Part shown: piece after piece, positions 1-9,116 of the stretch
Position numbering within the stretch: position 1 is the first letter of the stretch
Layout: the number at the start of each line of letters is the position of its first letter
NCBI GenBank assembly: GCA_934162205.1
Contig: CAKPIA010000004.1
Location: 1-64,000, forward strand
Reading direction: 5' to 3'
DNA from: an uncultured Clostridia bacterium
Lineage (GTDB): Bacteria; Bacillota; Clostridia; TANB77; CAG-508
Length of the DNA: 64,000 nucleotides
Made by a program: the position numbers and the translations under genes
Notes under the pieces: generated by a model
Databases searched by the model: none
What the model was told of the DNA's origin: nothing
The model's input: the letters and a program-made list of their open reading frames with translations, nothing else

Positions 1-57
1 TGATTTTGTAACACCTGTTTTTCTTCCTTTTCTTACTAATTGATTAATTGTTGGCAC
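1..57 (-). CDS. rpsL: 30S ribosomal protein S12, N-terminal 19 codons (partial)
   Basis: The reverse strand from a GTG start at 57 reads MPTINQLVRKGRKTGVTKS, the very conserved N terminus of ribosomal protein S12, which sits at the decoding centre of the small subunit. The gene runs off the left edge of the window. A strong AGGAGGTGA Shine-Dalgarno lies just upstream (about 65-73). In Bacillota rpsL usually opens the str operon (rpsL-rpsG-fusA-tuf), so the operon probably continues beyond the edge. It has its own promoter and a 5' hairpin. Confidence 0.93.
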   Translation of the reverse strand, partial: MPTINQLVRKGRKTGVTKS

Positions 58-87
58 TTAAATTTCACCTCCTACTTAAAATAAATA

Positions 88-132
88 TACCGTTACGGAA
101 TTGCATACTTTATGCAATTTACCATAACGGTA
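88..132 (-). other. Long hairpin at the 5' end of the rpsL transcript
   Basis: An imperfect inverted repeat with outer arms TACCGTTACGG / CCATAACGGTA and a perfect inner stem ATTGCATA / TATGCAAT around a 3-nt loop. It lies between the predicted transcription start (about 128) and the Shine-Dalgarno, so the rpsL mRNA should begin in or next to it. It has no U-tract typical of a terminator. It could stabilise the mRNA or act as a leader control element. Confidence 0.6.
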
Positions 133-134
133 AT

Positions 135-163
135 ATTTTATCATTTTTTTCCATATAAGTCAA
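135..163 (-). promoter_or_regulatory. SigA-type promoter for rpsL
   Basis: On the reverse strand TTGACT (158-163) and TAAAAT (135-140) are separated by exactly 17 bases. Both boxes are near consensus, as expected for a ribosomal protein operon. Confidence 0.75.
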
Positions 164-189
164 TAAAATTCAAGGAATTTGTTGACTTT

Positions 190-1740
190 TTATAAATCTA
201 TTTCTTCATCTGCATCTTTTCCATCACTTGATACTTCATTTTGTTTTTCTTTTGCCTTTGATAGGCTTTTTAATTCTTTATAACCTTCTTTGCTCATTTC
301 ACTTTTAAAATTCTTTATGCTGTCTTTAAAGTTTTCTTTATCTCTATTTTCATTATATTTGTATGCAGCCTCAATTTGAGCATCTGATGGTTCTGGTAAT
401 CTTAATGTTCCACCAAATTTTCCCAATATTTTTTCGATAGCATTAACTTTATATTCGCCTTCAGTTTTTGCTATTCCTAATTCTTCTGCTTTTTTAGCTT
501 TTAATAACAATTCAGATTTTTCATTGTTATTTAATTCTCTCTTTAATATTCTATTCCAAAGATTTACTTTTGACATTTCTTTTGCATTATATTTTATATC
601 TATTTTATTTTCTTCTGTTGGTAATAAACATTTATTAAAGTATGAATTAAGTACTTCTTTTTTTGTATTATCATCTATTCCTGATTTTTCTATTACATTT
701 AAAACAGTAGTGTCTAATTCATTTTTTTCTACTAATTGTTGTGCTAGTAATACAGAATTTTCATCATCAATATATTTATTTAATATTTCAATAGTTTGTT
801 CTTTTGATAAGTTTACTCCATCTTTTACATCTTTAGCAGGAACGTTAAATTCATGTCCTCCTGCCATAATAATTTTAGCTTTCTTTCCAATTTCAATTTT
901 ATATATAGGTTCTGGCTTGTCTTTTCCTTCTGGCCCTTGTGGCCCTTGTGGTCTTCTTGGTGTTTGTGGTCCTCGTGGTCCCTGTGGATCTTTTGTTTTT
1001 TCTTCATTTTGTTGTTCATCTTTATATGCTTGATTCCAAGCTTCACTAAATGTTTTTTCTTCTTTTGTTGGAGCTTTTAATTCTTCTAAATATGCACTAC
1101 ATTTCTTTTGAATCTCATTTAAGTCTTGTTTTTCTTTTCTCAAACCTAAAAGTTTTTTATTAAGTTCATCACGTTTTTTAATTTTATCGTTATCTCTTTC
1201 TGTACCTATTCTTATTTCATAATCAACATCGATCATTTCTTTGTTTATAGCATCTATTTCTTCATCTTTTTTTAACAATTCCTCTGAAATATTTTTACTC
1301 TCTTGTGTTAATTTTTTTATAGCCACATTTTTTAGTTCTAGTTTATCCATTTTGTCTTTTTCAGCCATAGTAACTTCTCTACCACTTGGTAATACAACAA
1401 GACTTCTTTTCATTTTTTCTTTTTCTAAAACTTTATCTTCTCTTTTTTCTATTGATTTATTATACTTTTCTAGTTTTTCTTCATTATTTTTTTCTATTTC
1501 TTTTTTTTCATTTTCTGCTGCTTGTAGTCTTGCTTTAGCTCTTTCAATCATATCTTTATTAGCATCTTCGCCTTCATATTCAAGTTTTGTTATAAGTTCT
1601 TTTTCATATTTAATTTTATCACTTAATTCCTCAACATTTTGAATTTTAGGTGTTTTAATTTCTCTTACATTATACTTATTATCAATGTTTTTTATTCCTT
1701 CTTGGTATTCTTTCATTATTTCATCTACTTTATTTTTCAT
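190..1740 (-). CDS. Coiled-coil protein with a short collagen-like Gly-Pro segment, unknown function
   Basis: I do not recognise this 516-residue protein. The ATG at 1740 follows AGGAG with 7-base spacing, so I prefer it to a TTG two codons upstream. The N-terminal half is very rich in Lys and Glu with long heptad-like stretches and is probably coiled coil. Around residue 255 there is a short Gly-Pro-rich linker (GPRGPQ, GPQGPEG) resembling a collagen-like repeat. The C-terminal half is a different, possibly helical domain ending in an acidic tail. There is no signal peptide or membrane segment, so it is probably cytoplasmic. It has its own promoter and sits between rpsL and trmFO without an evident link to either. 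Confidence 0.75.
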   Translation of the reverse strand: MKNKVDEIMKEYQEGIKNIDNKYNVREIKTPKIQNVEELSDKIKYEKELITKLEYEGEDANKDMIERAKARLQAAENEKKEIEKNNEEKLEKYNKSIEKREDKVLEKEKMKRSLVVLPSGREVTMAEKDKMDKLELKNVAIKKLTQESKNISEELLKKDEEIDAINKEMIDVDYEIRIGTERDNDKIKKRDELNKKLLGLRKEKQDLNEIQKKCSAYLEELKAPTKEEKTFSEAWNQAYKDEQQNEEKTKDPQGPRGPQTPRRPQGPQGPEGKDKPEPIYKIEIGKKAKIIMAGGHEFNVPAKDVKDGVNLSKEQTIEILNKYIDDENSVLLAQQLVEKNELDTTVLNVIEKSGIDDNTKKEVLNSYFNKCLLPTEENKIDIKYNAKEMSKVNLWNRILKRELNNNEKSELLLKAKKAEELGIAKTEGEYKVNAIEKILGKFGGTLRLPEPSDAQIEAAYKYNENRDKENFKDSIKNFKSEMSKEGYKELKSLSKAKEKQNEVSSDGKDADEEIDL

Positions 1741-1788
1741 ACACAATCTCCTTTTACATTTATTATTTTATGTAAATACGTTATTTTA

Positions 1789-1817
1789 ATTTTACCATAT
1801 TCTACTTGTTTTTGCAA
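1789..1817 (-). promoter_or_regulatory. Promoter for the coiled-coil gene
   Basis: Reverse strand: TTGCAA (1812-1817), 17-base spacer, TAAAAT (1789-1794), about 50 bases upstream of the ATG at 1740. Confidence 0.65.
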
Positions 1818-1859
1818 CACTTTAATGCATTTGTAAAAACAATGTAATATTTTGGTAAT

Positions 1860-1886
1860 AAAAAAAGCCATAAATTAATATGGTTT
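1860..1886 (-). terminator. Rho-independent terminator after trmFO
   Basis: Reverse-strand hairpin ACCAT...ATGG followed by a run of Ts, directly after the trmFO stop codon. Confidence 0.7.
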
Positions 1887-1894
1887 TTTTTATT

Positions 1895-3262
1895 TTAAAT
1901 TATATTCATATCTATTTTTAATGTTTCTAATGCTCTATTCCCTAGTTTTTTATATTTTAATTTTTTATCTCTAATTTTTTCATCTAATTCAGGCAATATT
2001 CCAAAATTAGCATTCATAGGTTGGAACTTTTCATTTGGTGTGCTTATGTATTTAGCTAACGCTCCAATTACGGTATAATTTGAAAATTCTATTTTTTTAT
2101 CTGTTCTATTATATTGCTCTACTGCATTTAGTGCTGAAACCATTCCAGAAGATATTGATTCTACATATCCTTCTACCCCTGTTATTTGGCCAGCAAAATA
2201 AATATTATTTGATTTTTTTAATTTATATGTATTATCTAACAAATTAGTAGAATTAATGTAAGTATTTCTATGCATTACACCATATTTAACAAATTCCGCA
2301 TTTTCCAGTCCTGGTATCATACTAAATACTCTTTTTTGTTCTCCAAATTTTAAATTTGTTTGAAATCCAACTATATTATACAAATTTCCTTCTGAATTAT
2401 CTTGTCTTAGTTGAATAACAGCATACGGTCTTTTCATTGTTCTAGGATCATCAAATCCAACAGGTTTTAATGGTCCAAATCTTAAAGTATCTATTCCTCT
2501 TTTTGCCATAATTTCTATTGGCATACATCCTTCAAATATTTCTCTTTTTTCAAATTCATGTAATGTAACTATTTCTGCACTAGTTAGTTCTTGCCAAAAT
2601 TTTTCATATTGTTCTTTGCTCATAGGAAGATTTATATAACTCTTTTCCTGATTTTCTTGTTTTTTCTTCCAATCTTCTTCTGTTTCATCTTTTTTCTTTT
2701 CCTGATCATATCTATTACCATAAAATGCAATATTAAAATCAATTGAATCTTTACTAATTATAGGTGCCGCTGCATCATAAAAATATAATTTGTTTTCTCC
2801 AATTAATTTAGATATGCTTTTTGATAATCCCTCTGAAGTTAAAGGTCCTGTCGCTATTATAACAATACCATTTTTAGCCATATTTTCTATATCTGTAACT
2901 TCCTCATTTATAACTTCTATTAAAGGATTCTCTTTAATTTTTCTAGTAACTTCTTCTGCAAATTTTTCTCTATCTACTGCTAATGCTTGCCCAGCAGGTA
3001 CTTTAACTTCATCAGCTATTTTTATTAATAAAGAGTCTAAAATTCTTAACTCTTCCTTTAAAACACCACATGCATTTGTTAAAAGATTTGATTTAAAAGA
3101 ATTGCTACAAACAATTTCTGCTAAATTTTTATTACTATGTGCTTCAGAAAATTTAGTAGGCTTCATTTCATATAATTTTACTTTTATTCCTCTTTTAGCA
3201 ATTTGATATGCAGCCTCGCAACCTGCTAATCCTCCACCTATTACTGTAATATATTCGTTCAT
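1895..3262 (-). CDS. trmFO: Methylenetetrahydrofolate--tRNA-(uracil-5-)-methyltransferase
   Basis: TrmFO makes 5-methyluridine at position 54 of tRNA, using methylenetetrahydrofolate as carbon donor and a flavin as reductant. The 455-residue length is normal for the family. The FAD-binding motif IGGGLAGCEAA is at residues 8-18. Family blocks such as EMKPTKFSEAHSN, VCSNSFKSN and the C-terminal YVESISSGM are present, and residues 385-455 match the usual C-terminal domain. It follows the SNF2 helicase gene with a 12-base gap and ends at a terminator, so the two are probably cotranscribed. A topA-trmFO neighbourhood is common in Bacillota; here the helicase gene lies between them. Confidence 0.96.
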   Translation of the reverse strand: MNEYITVIGGGLAGCEAAYQIAKRGIKVKLYEMKPTKFSEAHSNKNLAEIVCSNSFKSNLLTNACGVLKEELRILDSLLIKIADEVKVPAGQALAVDREKFAEEVTRKIKENPLIEVINEEVTDIENMAKNGIVIIATGPLTSEGLSKSISKLIGENKLYFYDAAAPIISKDSIDFNIAFYGNRYDQEKKKDETEEDWKKKQENQEKSYINLPMSKEQYEKFWQELTSAEIVTLHEFEKREIFEGCMPIEIMAKRGIDTLRFGPLKPVGFDDPRTMKRPYAVIQLRQDNSEGNLYNIVGFQTNLKFGEQKRVFSMIPGLENAEFVKYGVMHRNTYINSTNLLDNTYKLKKSNNIYFAGQITGVEGYVESISSGMVSALNAVEQYNRTDKKIEFSNYTVIGALAKYISTPNEKFQPMNANFGILPELDEKIRDKKLKYKKLGNRALETLKIDMNII

Positions 3263-3274
3263 TTTTTACCTTTC

Positions 3275-6200
3275 TTAATTAAATAAATTTATAATATCTT
3301 CTTTTGATAATTTATTTATAAACGTTGTTTCTGTATCTAACATATTTTCTATTAATTCTGATTTTTTTTGTTGTAATTCATATATTTTTTCTTCAATAGA
3401 GTTTTCTGTAATTAATTTATAGACTTGTACATTATTTTTTTGTCCTATTCTATAAGCTCTATCTGTTGCTTGATTTTCTGCAGATGAGTTCCACCATGGG
3501 TCATAATGAATTACCATATCTGCTCCTGTTAAATTAAGTCCTGTTCCACCTGCCTTAAGCGAAATCAAAAACACTTTAATATCTTTATCTTCATTAAATT
3601 TATTAACTAAATCTATTCTTTCCTCAACTTTTGTTGCACCTGTTAATTTAAAATACTTTATATTGTTCTTATTTAATTCTTCTTCTATAAATTCAAACAT
3701 TGATGTATATCCAGAAAACAATAATATTTTATGTCCTGAAGCAACACCATCTTTTAATATTTCTATACATTGATCTAATTTACTGCTACCTTCTTTGTAT
3801 CCATCTATAAATAATCCTGGATGACAACATATTTGTCTTAATCTTGTAAGAGCCGCTAATATTTTAATTTGACTTCTTTCATATCCATTAATATTTATTT
3901 CGTTTGCAACTTCTTCTTTTGCATCTGCTAAATATGATAGATATATTTTTTCTTGTTCTTCTTTCATTTCACTTTTTAATATAGTTATAGTTTTATCTGG
4001 CAATTCTGTTAAAACCTCTTTTTTGGTTCTTCTTAAAATAAATGGTTCTATTAGCATTTTTAACTTTTTCATAGCACCTAAATCTGTATCTTTTACAATT
4101 GGTATTTCATATAAATTTTTAAATGTTCTGTAATTAAATAAATATCCTGGCATTATAAAATCAAATATCGACCATAATTCTGCTAATGAATTTTCTATAG
4201 GTGTTCCTGTTAATGCATATCTTGTTTCTGCCTTTATTTCTTTTATTGATTTTGCATTTTGTGTATTACTATTTTTTAAATATTGTGCTTCATCTGCTAT
4301 GATATATCTAAAACAATAGTCTTTATTTTCATATAATTCAATATCTCTTTTTAACAAATCATATGATGTTATAACTAAATCGTATTTATCTATATTATCT
4401 ATTTTCTCTTTTCTTTCTTGTGCATTTCCTTGTATTACTAAAGTTTTCAAGTCACTTGCGAATTTATTTGCTTCACTTTGCCAGTTTAATGTTAATGAAC
4501 TTGGTGATACTACAAATGATGCTCTTCTTTCTCCTTCTGGAGTAGAATTAATATATGCTGTTATAACAGATAAAAGTTGTATTGTTTTTCCAAGTCCCAT
4601 ATCATCTGCAAGAATTCCTCCAAATTTATATTTATCTAATACTTTCAGCCATTTAAATCCAGTCTTTTGATAATATCTTAATATATTTTCAAAATTTTGT
4701 GGTATTAATATTTCTTCCTCAATTTTATCTTTATCTAATCCATGTGCAAATTTTTTATATTCACTGTTTTTAACTATTTCAGTATTACTTATATCTTTTA
4801 AAATCTTATCTAAATACAAAGTTCTATATACTGGTAATTTAACAGTCCCTTGTTTTAAATCTTTGTAATCTATATCTGTACCTTTTACAAGTTTATCTAT
4901 AAATTCAATATCTTGATTTTCTTCTAAACTTAAAAATTCCCCATTTTTTAGTCTATGATATTTTTTCTTTAAATCGTAACTTTCCATTATATCTTTTAGT
5001 TCGTCTAAATCAATATTTATATTATTTAAGTCTATTGATAACAAATTATTTTCCACTTTTAGTCCTATTGATCCTATTTTAGGCTGTTTAATTTGTTTAT
5101 TTTTAAAGTTATCTGTTACTAAAACATCATATTTTCCTATGTAATAATTAATATCATTTGACAAAAATTCATATATTTTTTGTTCATTTGGCAAAATAAA
5201 TTTTAAATTATGTGGATTGTACATAAATCCTGATCTTCTAATAATATTTAACGCTTTGGTTTCTTCTACTATATTTCTGGTTGCCTTAATATTTATATTT
5301 TGCTCTAATGGATTGAAACTTTCATCATCATAGCAAAAATTAACATCTGCTACAAGATAATTATTTTTGTCAAAATCTAAGAATACTTTTACTATTAATT
5401 CTTTTGGTTTGTATTTTTCTATTTTTTCTCCATCTATGTCTTTTATTTTTATACTATTTTTTACTTTTGGCATTATTATTGAGAAGAATTCTTTTAGTTG
5501 TTCTTCTCCTAACAAAACTTCTTTTAAGTAATTATGCCTAAAAATTTCTAATAATTTTACTGTTGATTTTGTGTAATCTTCACTACATCTATACAACTTA
5601 TTATCTTGTAGAATGTATGTATAATTTTTCCCATTTAAAATATTTACTTTATAAATATCTATACTTGGCACTATTATATACTCATTTGAATCTGTTTTTT
5701 CTAAATCAAATTCAATATTAGGATTATCAGGTACAAATTGTACTGTTTCCATTACAAAATCTTTTTCAAATGAAACATTTTTATTTTTTAAAATTTCAAA
5801 TATTTCATCTAATCCTGCTGAATTTAATATAATACTATTTTCACTTAAGGCTTTTCCATAATATCTATAATTTGAGTTAGCACTTGAATTTACATATTTT
5901 ATAATTTCTGCATATTTTAATATAAAGTCTAATAGTTCTTGACTTTGTTCATTAAAAGCTTGTGGTATATGTTTAAATTCTAGTTTATTTCCATATTTAA
6001 AAACTTCTTTTTTTGCCATATTGTCACAAAAAAGTGATAAATCTTTAATTTTATACATCTTTTGTTTACCAATTTTAAATTGAACTTTAATATCGTTTTG
6101 TAATTTATCATATATTATTTCTGGTTCTATATTAATTTCGCCTTTATTTTTTATGAATTCATTTTCTTGTTCTTCACCTAAGTTTTCTATTTCCTCATTA

Positions 6201-6337
6201 TAAAATGAATTTACTATTTGTTTGAAGCTTCTATATTTAAAATCGTTCATCTTTTTTATACTAGTTTTAAATTTTTCCTCTTGTTCTTTTATATTTTCTT
6301 TGTTAAACGAGTTATTATTATTTTGATTTTCTATCAT
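3275..6337 (-). CDS. SNF2-family DEAD/DEAH helicase
   Basis: A 1020-residue bacterial Swi2/Snf2-type double-stranded DNA translocase. The N-terminal half (about 1-540) is poorly conserved and resembles the bacterial SNF2-associated region. The ATPase core starts near residue 570 with Walker A LADDMGLGKTIQ. A DEAQ box is near 680, and the second RecA lobe contains SLKAGGTGLNL and the terminal RIGQ motif near 960. The family moves along duplex DNA and remodels nucleoprotein; its bacterial role is not settled. ATG follows GGAGAAAAAA. It lies between topA and trmFO on the same strand. Intact, with no sign of transfer. Confidence 0.9.
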   Translation of the reverse strand: MIENQNNNNSFNKENIKEQEEKFKTSIKKMNDFKYRSFKQIVNSFYNEEIENLGEEQENEFIKNKGEINIEPEIIYDKLQNDIKVQFKIGKQKMYKIKDLSLFCDNMAKKEVFKYGNKLEFKHIPQAFNEQSQELLDFILKYAEIIKYVNSSANSNYRYYGKALSENSIILNSAGLDEIFEILKNKNVSFEKDFVMETVQFVPDNPNIEFDLEKTDSNEYIIVPSIDIYKVNILNGKNYTYILQDNKLYRCSEDYTKSTVKLLEIFRHNYLKEVLLGEEQLKEFFSIIMPKVKNSIKIKDIDGEKIEKYKPKELIVKVFLDFDKNNYLVADVNFCYDDESFNPLEQNINIKATRNIVEETKALNIIRRSGFMYNPHNLKFILPNEQKIYEFLSNDINYYIGKYDVLVTDNFKNKQIKQPKIGSIGLKVENNLLSIDLNNINIDLDELKDIMESYDLKKKYHRLKNGEFLSLEENQDIEFIDKLVKGTDIDYKDLKQGTVKLPVYRTLYLDKILKDISNTEIVKNSEYKKFAHGLDKDKIEEEILIPQNFENILRYYQKTGFKWLKVLDKYKFGGILADDMGLGKTIQLLSVITAYINSTPEGERRASFVVSPSSLTLNWQSEANKFASDLKTLVIQGNAQERKEKIDNIDKYDLVITSYDLLKRDIELYENKDYCFRYIIADEAQYLKNSNTQNAKSIKEIKAETRYALTGTPIENSLAELWSIFDFIMPGYLFNYRTFKNLYEIPIVKDTDLGAMKKLKMLIEPFILRRTKKEVLTELPDKTITILKSEMKEEQEKIYLSYLADAKEEVANEININGYERSQIKILAALTRLRQICCHPGLFIDGYKEGSSKLDQCIEILKDGVASGHKILLFSGYTSMFEFIEEELNKNNIKYFKLTGATKVEERIDLVNKFNEDKDIKVFLISLKAGGTGLNLTGADMVIHYDPWWNSSAENQATDRAYRIGQKNNVQVYKLITENSIEEKIYELQQKKSELIENMLDTETTFINKLSKEDIINLFN

Positions 6338-6420
6338 TTTTTTCTCCTTGATAGGTAAATTTACTGGTTAATTATTATATCTCTTTTTCTAATATTTTGC
6401 AATAGATGTACGTAAATAAA

Positions 6421-6452
6421 AAAAAAGGGGCTGTAAAAAAAGTCCCTTTTTA
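6421..6452 (-). terminator. Terminator after topA
   Basis: Reverse strand: AAAAGGGAC, A/T-rich loop, GCCCCTTTT, then a long T run just after the topA stop. The pairing is imperfect but strong. Confidence 0.7.
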
Positions 6453-6457
6453 CTTTA

Positions 6458-8551
6458 TTATTTTGTTTTTGAAGATTTTTTTGTTGTTTTCTTTTTTGTA
6501 GTTCTAGTTTTGGTCTTTGCCTTAGTTGTTTTACTTTTTGTTTCTTCTGGTTTTTCCTCATTAGGATCCCATTTTTCTCCAGGTTTTGGTTTATTCCAAG
6601 AAATATAATCACAAGATTCAGGATTATTTTCGCAAATATAATAATTTCTTTTTCTCTTTGTTTTTCTAACTTGTACTTTTGCTCCACATTTTGGGCATGG
6701 TACATCAATTGTTTCTATTATTGGTTTTGCATTCTTACATTCTGGATATCCTGGGCATGCTAAAAATTTACCATATCTACCATATTTATAAACCATCATT
6801 CTTCCACATTTATCACAAACAACATCAGAAACCTCATCTTCTAATTTTACATGTTCTAATTCTTTTTCTACTTTATCAACATTAGCTTTAAATGGTCCAT
6901 AAAATTCTCTTATCATATGTTTCCATTTTTCTTTTCCTTCTGCGATTTCATCAAACTCATCTTCTATTTTAGCAGTAAACTCTACATTTACTATATCTTT
7001 AAAGTTTTCTGTTAATAATTTATTTACAATTTTACCAAGTTCTGTTGGTACTAATTGTTTTTTGTCTTTTTCTATATATCTTCTATCTAAAATAGTTGTT
7101 ATAGTTGGTGAATAAGTACTTGGTCTTCCTATTCCTTTTTCTTCTAATGCTTTTACTAATGTTGCCTCTGTATATCTTGCAGGTGGTTCTGTAAAACTTT
7201 GTTTTGGATTTATTTCTTTCTTTTTTATCTCTTGACCTTTTTCTAGTTCTGGTAATGTTCCTTCTTCTTGTTTTTCGTCTGTATCTGTGCCTTCTACATA
7301 TAATGTCATAAATCCTTTAAATCTTAAATTTTGACCACTTGCTTTAAAGTTATACTCATTAGCAGATATATTTGCTGATACTGTGTCATAGATTGCAGCT
7401 GACATTTGACTTGCAATGAATCTATTATATATTAATTTATATAATTTATATTGATCTTTTGTAAGTTCATCTTTAATATCTTCTGGATTAATATCTATAT
7501 AAGTTGGTCTTATTGCCTCATGAGCATCTTGTGCATCTTTGCTTGTTTTATAATATCTATTTTCGTAATATTCTTCTCCATATGTTTTTAATACATATGC
7601 CTTAGCAGCTGTTCTTGCATCCTCTGAAATTCTAGTTGAATCTGTTCTCATATATGTAATTAAACCTACATATCCTCTATCTGATAATTTAACACCTTCA
7701 TATAAGCCTTGAGCTACCGACATAGTTTTCTTTAAAGTAAATCCTAATTTTCTAGATGCTTCTTGTTGCATTGTACTTGTTGTAAATGGCGGTGCTGGTG
7801 TTCTTTTCTTTTCACCTTTTTTTACTTCATCTACAATATATTTAGCTTGTTCTATAACTTTTAATATTTCATCTACTTGTTCTTTTGAATGAATTTCTTG
7901 TTTTTTACCGTTTTTTCCATAGAACTTAGCCTCAAATATTTTTTTTGATTTTGCTTCTAATAAATTAACAAAAATGTTCCAATATTCTTCAGGAATAAAT
8001 TTTTCTATTTCTTCTTCTCTATCTACAATTAGTTTAACAGCAACTGATTGAACTCTTCCTGCTGATAACCCTCTTTTAACTTTTTTCCATAAAACTGGAC
8101 TCATTTTATATCCAACAATTCTATCTAAAACTCTTCTAGCTTGTTGTGCATCTACTGTATTTAAATCTATTTCTCTAGGTTCTTTTATTGCCTTTTGAAC
8201 TGCTGTTTTTGTTATTTCATTAAATGTAACTCTTTGTATTTTTGCTTTATCTTCATTTAATATATATGCTAAATGCCATGCAATAGCTTCTCCTTCACGG
8301 TCAGGGTCAGTTGCCAAATATATTTTTTTTGCACTTTTTGCATCTTTCTTTAATGACTTTATTAAGTCACCTTTTCCTCTAATATTTATATATTCTGGTT
8401 CAAAGTCATTATCAACATTAACACCCAATTTTGATTTTGGTAAATCTCTTATATGTCCCATTGATGCAACAACTTTAATATTTCCCCCTAAAAACTTTTT
8501 TATTGTATTAGCTTTTGCTGGTGATTCTACTATTATTAATTTATCTGCCAT
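6458..8551 (-). CDS. topA: DNA topoisomerase I
   Basis: Type IA topoisomerase that relaxes negative supercoils. It is 697 residues. The Toprim domain begins MADKLIIVESPAKANTIKKF and carries DPDRE at residues 82-86. The catalytic tyrosine is in GLITYMRTDS near residue 296. Two C-terminal four-cysteine zinc ribbons occupy about 570-650 (CDKCG...CPGYPEC, CPKCG...CENNPESC). The tail is an extremely basic Lys/Thr-rich extension that probably binds DNA. The ATG follows AAGGAG. It lies upstream of the SNF2 gene and trmFO. Confidence 0.97.
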   Translation of the reverse strand: MADKLIIVESPAKANTIKKFLGGNIKVVASMGHIRDLPKSKLGVNVDNDFEPEYINIRGKGDLIKSLKKDAKSAKKIYLATDPDREGEAIAWHLAYILNEDKAKIQRVTFNEITKTAVQKAIKEPREIDLNTVDAQQARRVLDRIVGYKMSPVLWKKVKRGLSAGRVQSVAVKLIVDREEEIEKFIPEEYWNIFVNLLEAKSKKIFEAKFYGKNGKKQEIHSKEQVDEILKVIEQAKYIVDEVKKGEKKRTPAPPFTTSTMQQEASRKLGFTLKKTMSVAQGLYEGVKLSDRGYVGLITYMRTDSTRISEDARTAAKAYVLKTYGEEYYENRYYKTSKDAQDAHEAIRPTYIDINPEDIKDELTKDQYKLYKLIYNRFIASQMSAAIYDTVSANISANEYNFKASGQNLRFKGFMTLYVEGTDTDEKQEEGTLPELEKGQEIKKKEINPKQSFTEPPARYTEATLVKALEEKGIGRPSTYSPTITTILDRRYIEKDKKQLVPTELGKIVNKLLTENFKDIVNVEFTAKIEDEFDEIAEGKEKWKHMIREFYGPFKANVDKVEKELEHVKLEDEVSDVVCDKCGRMMVYKYGRYGKFLACPGYPECKNAKPIIETIDVPCPKCGAKVQVRKTKRKRNYYICENNPESCDYISWNKPKPGEKWDPNEEKPEETKSKTTKAKTKTRTTKKKTTKKSSKTK

Positions 8552-8632
8552 TTAAAAGCTTCTCCTTCCAACTTTTTACTATTATAGTATTCTAGAACAA
8601 GTTTATACATTTTGCAAGTGTTTTATCAAAGT

Positions 8633-8950
8633 TTAATTTTTTTGCATATATTTAAACATATCTTCAATTACATATTGTGCTGATACTGGTGTAACCTCAT
8701 TTTCTTTGAATTTTTCCAATATATTATTTATATCTCTTTCATTTTCTGTTAAATATTCGATTTTTTCTTCTTCAACATTTACATCTTTTTTGTATTCTGT
8801 TTTTATTATTTGAATTCCGTACATTTCTTGATGTCTATCGTCCTCTTTTGTATTCTTTGTTTTGTAATATTCTAATTTTATTGGATATTCTATTCCCGAA
8901 GCCAATAATGTTTCCTTATCTATAAAGATACCTCCATAAAATTCTCTCAA
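8633..8950 (-). CDS. Small DUF6514-like protein, unknown function
   Basis: About 105 residues. I place the start at a TTG (8950) because it follows AAAGGGG at good distance; the longer reading from 8983 has no such site. The product begins MREFYGGIF and contains the core YGIQIIKTEY, which resembles the clostridial DUF6514 family; this is from memory and only moderately sure. It is probably cytoplasmic. It has its own promoter upstream and lies just before topA, but is probably independent of it. Confidence 0.65.
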   Translation of the reverse strand: MREFYGGIFIDKETLLASGIEYPIKLEYYKTKNTKEDDRHQEMYGIQIIKTEYKKDVNVEEEKIEYLTENERDINNILEKFKENEVTPVSAQYVIEDMFKYMQKN

Positions 8951-8988
8951 AGTTGTTCCCCTTTCTTTTTCTTTTGAACGCAAACAAT

Positions 8989-9017
8989 ACTATATTACTT
9001 TTTCATGAAGGAAACAA
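8989..9017 (-). promoter_or_regulatory. Promoter for the DUF6514-like gene
   Basis: Reverse strand: TTGTTT (9012-9017), 17-base spacer, TATAGT (8989-8994). Confidence 0.55.
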
Positions 9018-9116
9018 GTATTTTTCATCGCAATAAATCCCATTTTTCTACAAATATTGATTTTTTGTATCATTTATTCCATCAATTCAACTTTTTTATA
9101 TTTTTTAATATAAAAA

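Noticed and set aside
524..1033. Long forward frames inside reverse-strand genes (e.g. 524-1033, 2790-3206, 20866-21330, 41542-42000)
   Set aside because: Antisense shadows rich in Phe, Leu, Ser and Ile, with better-supported genes on the other strand.
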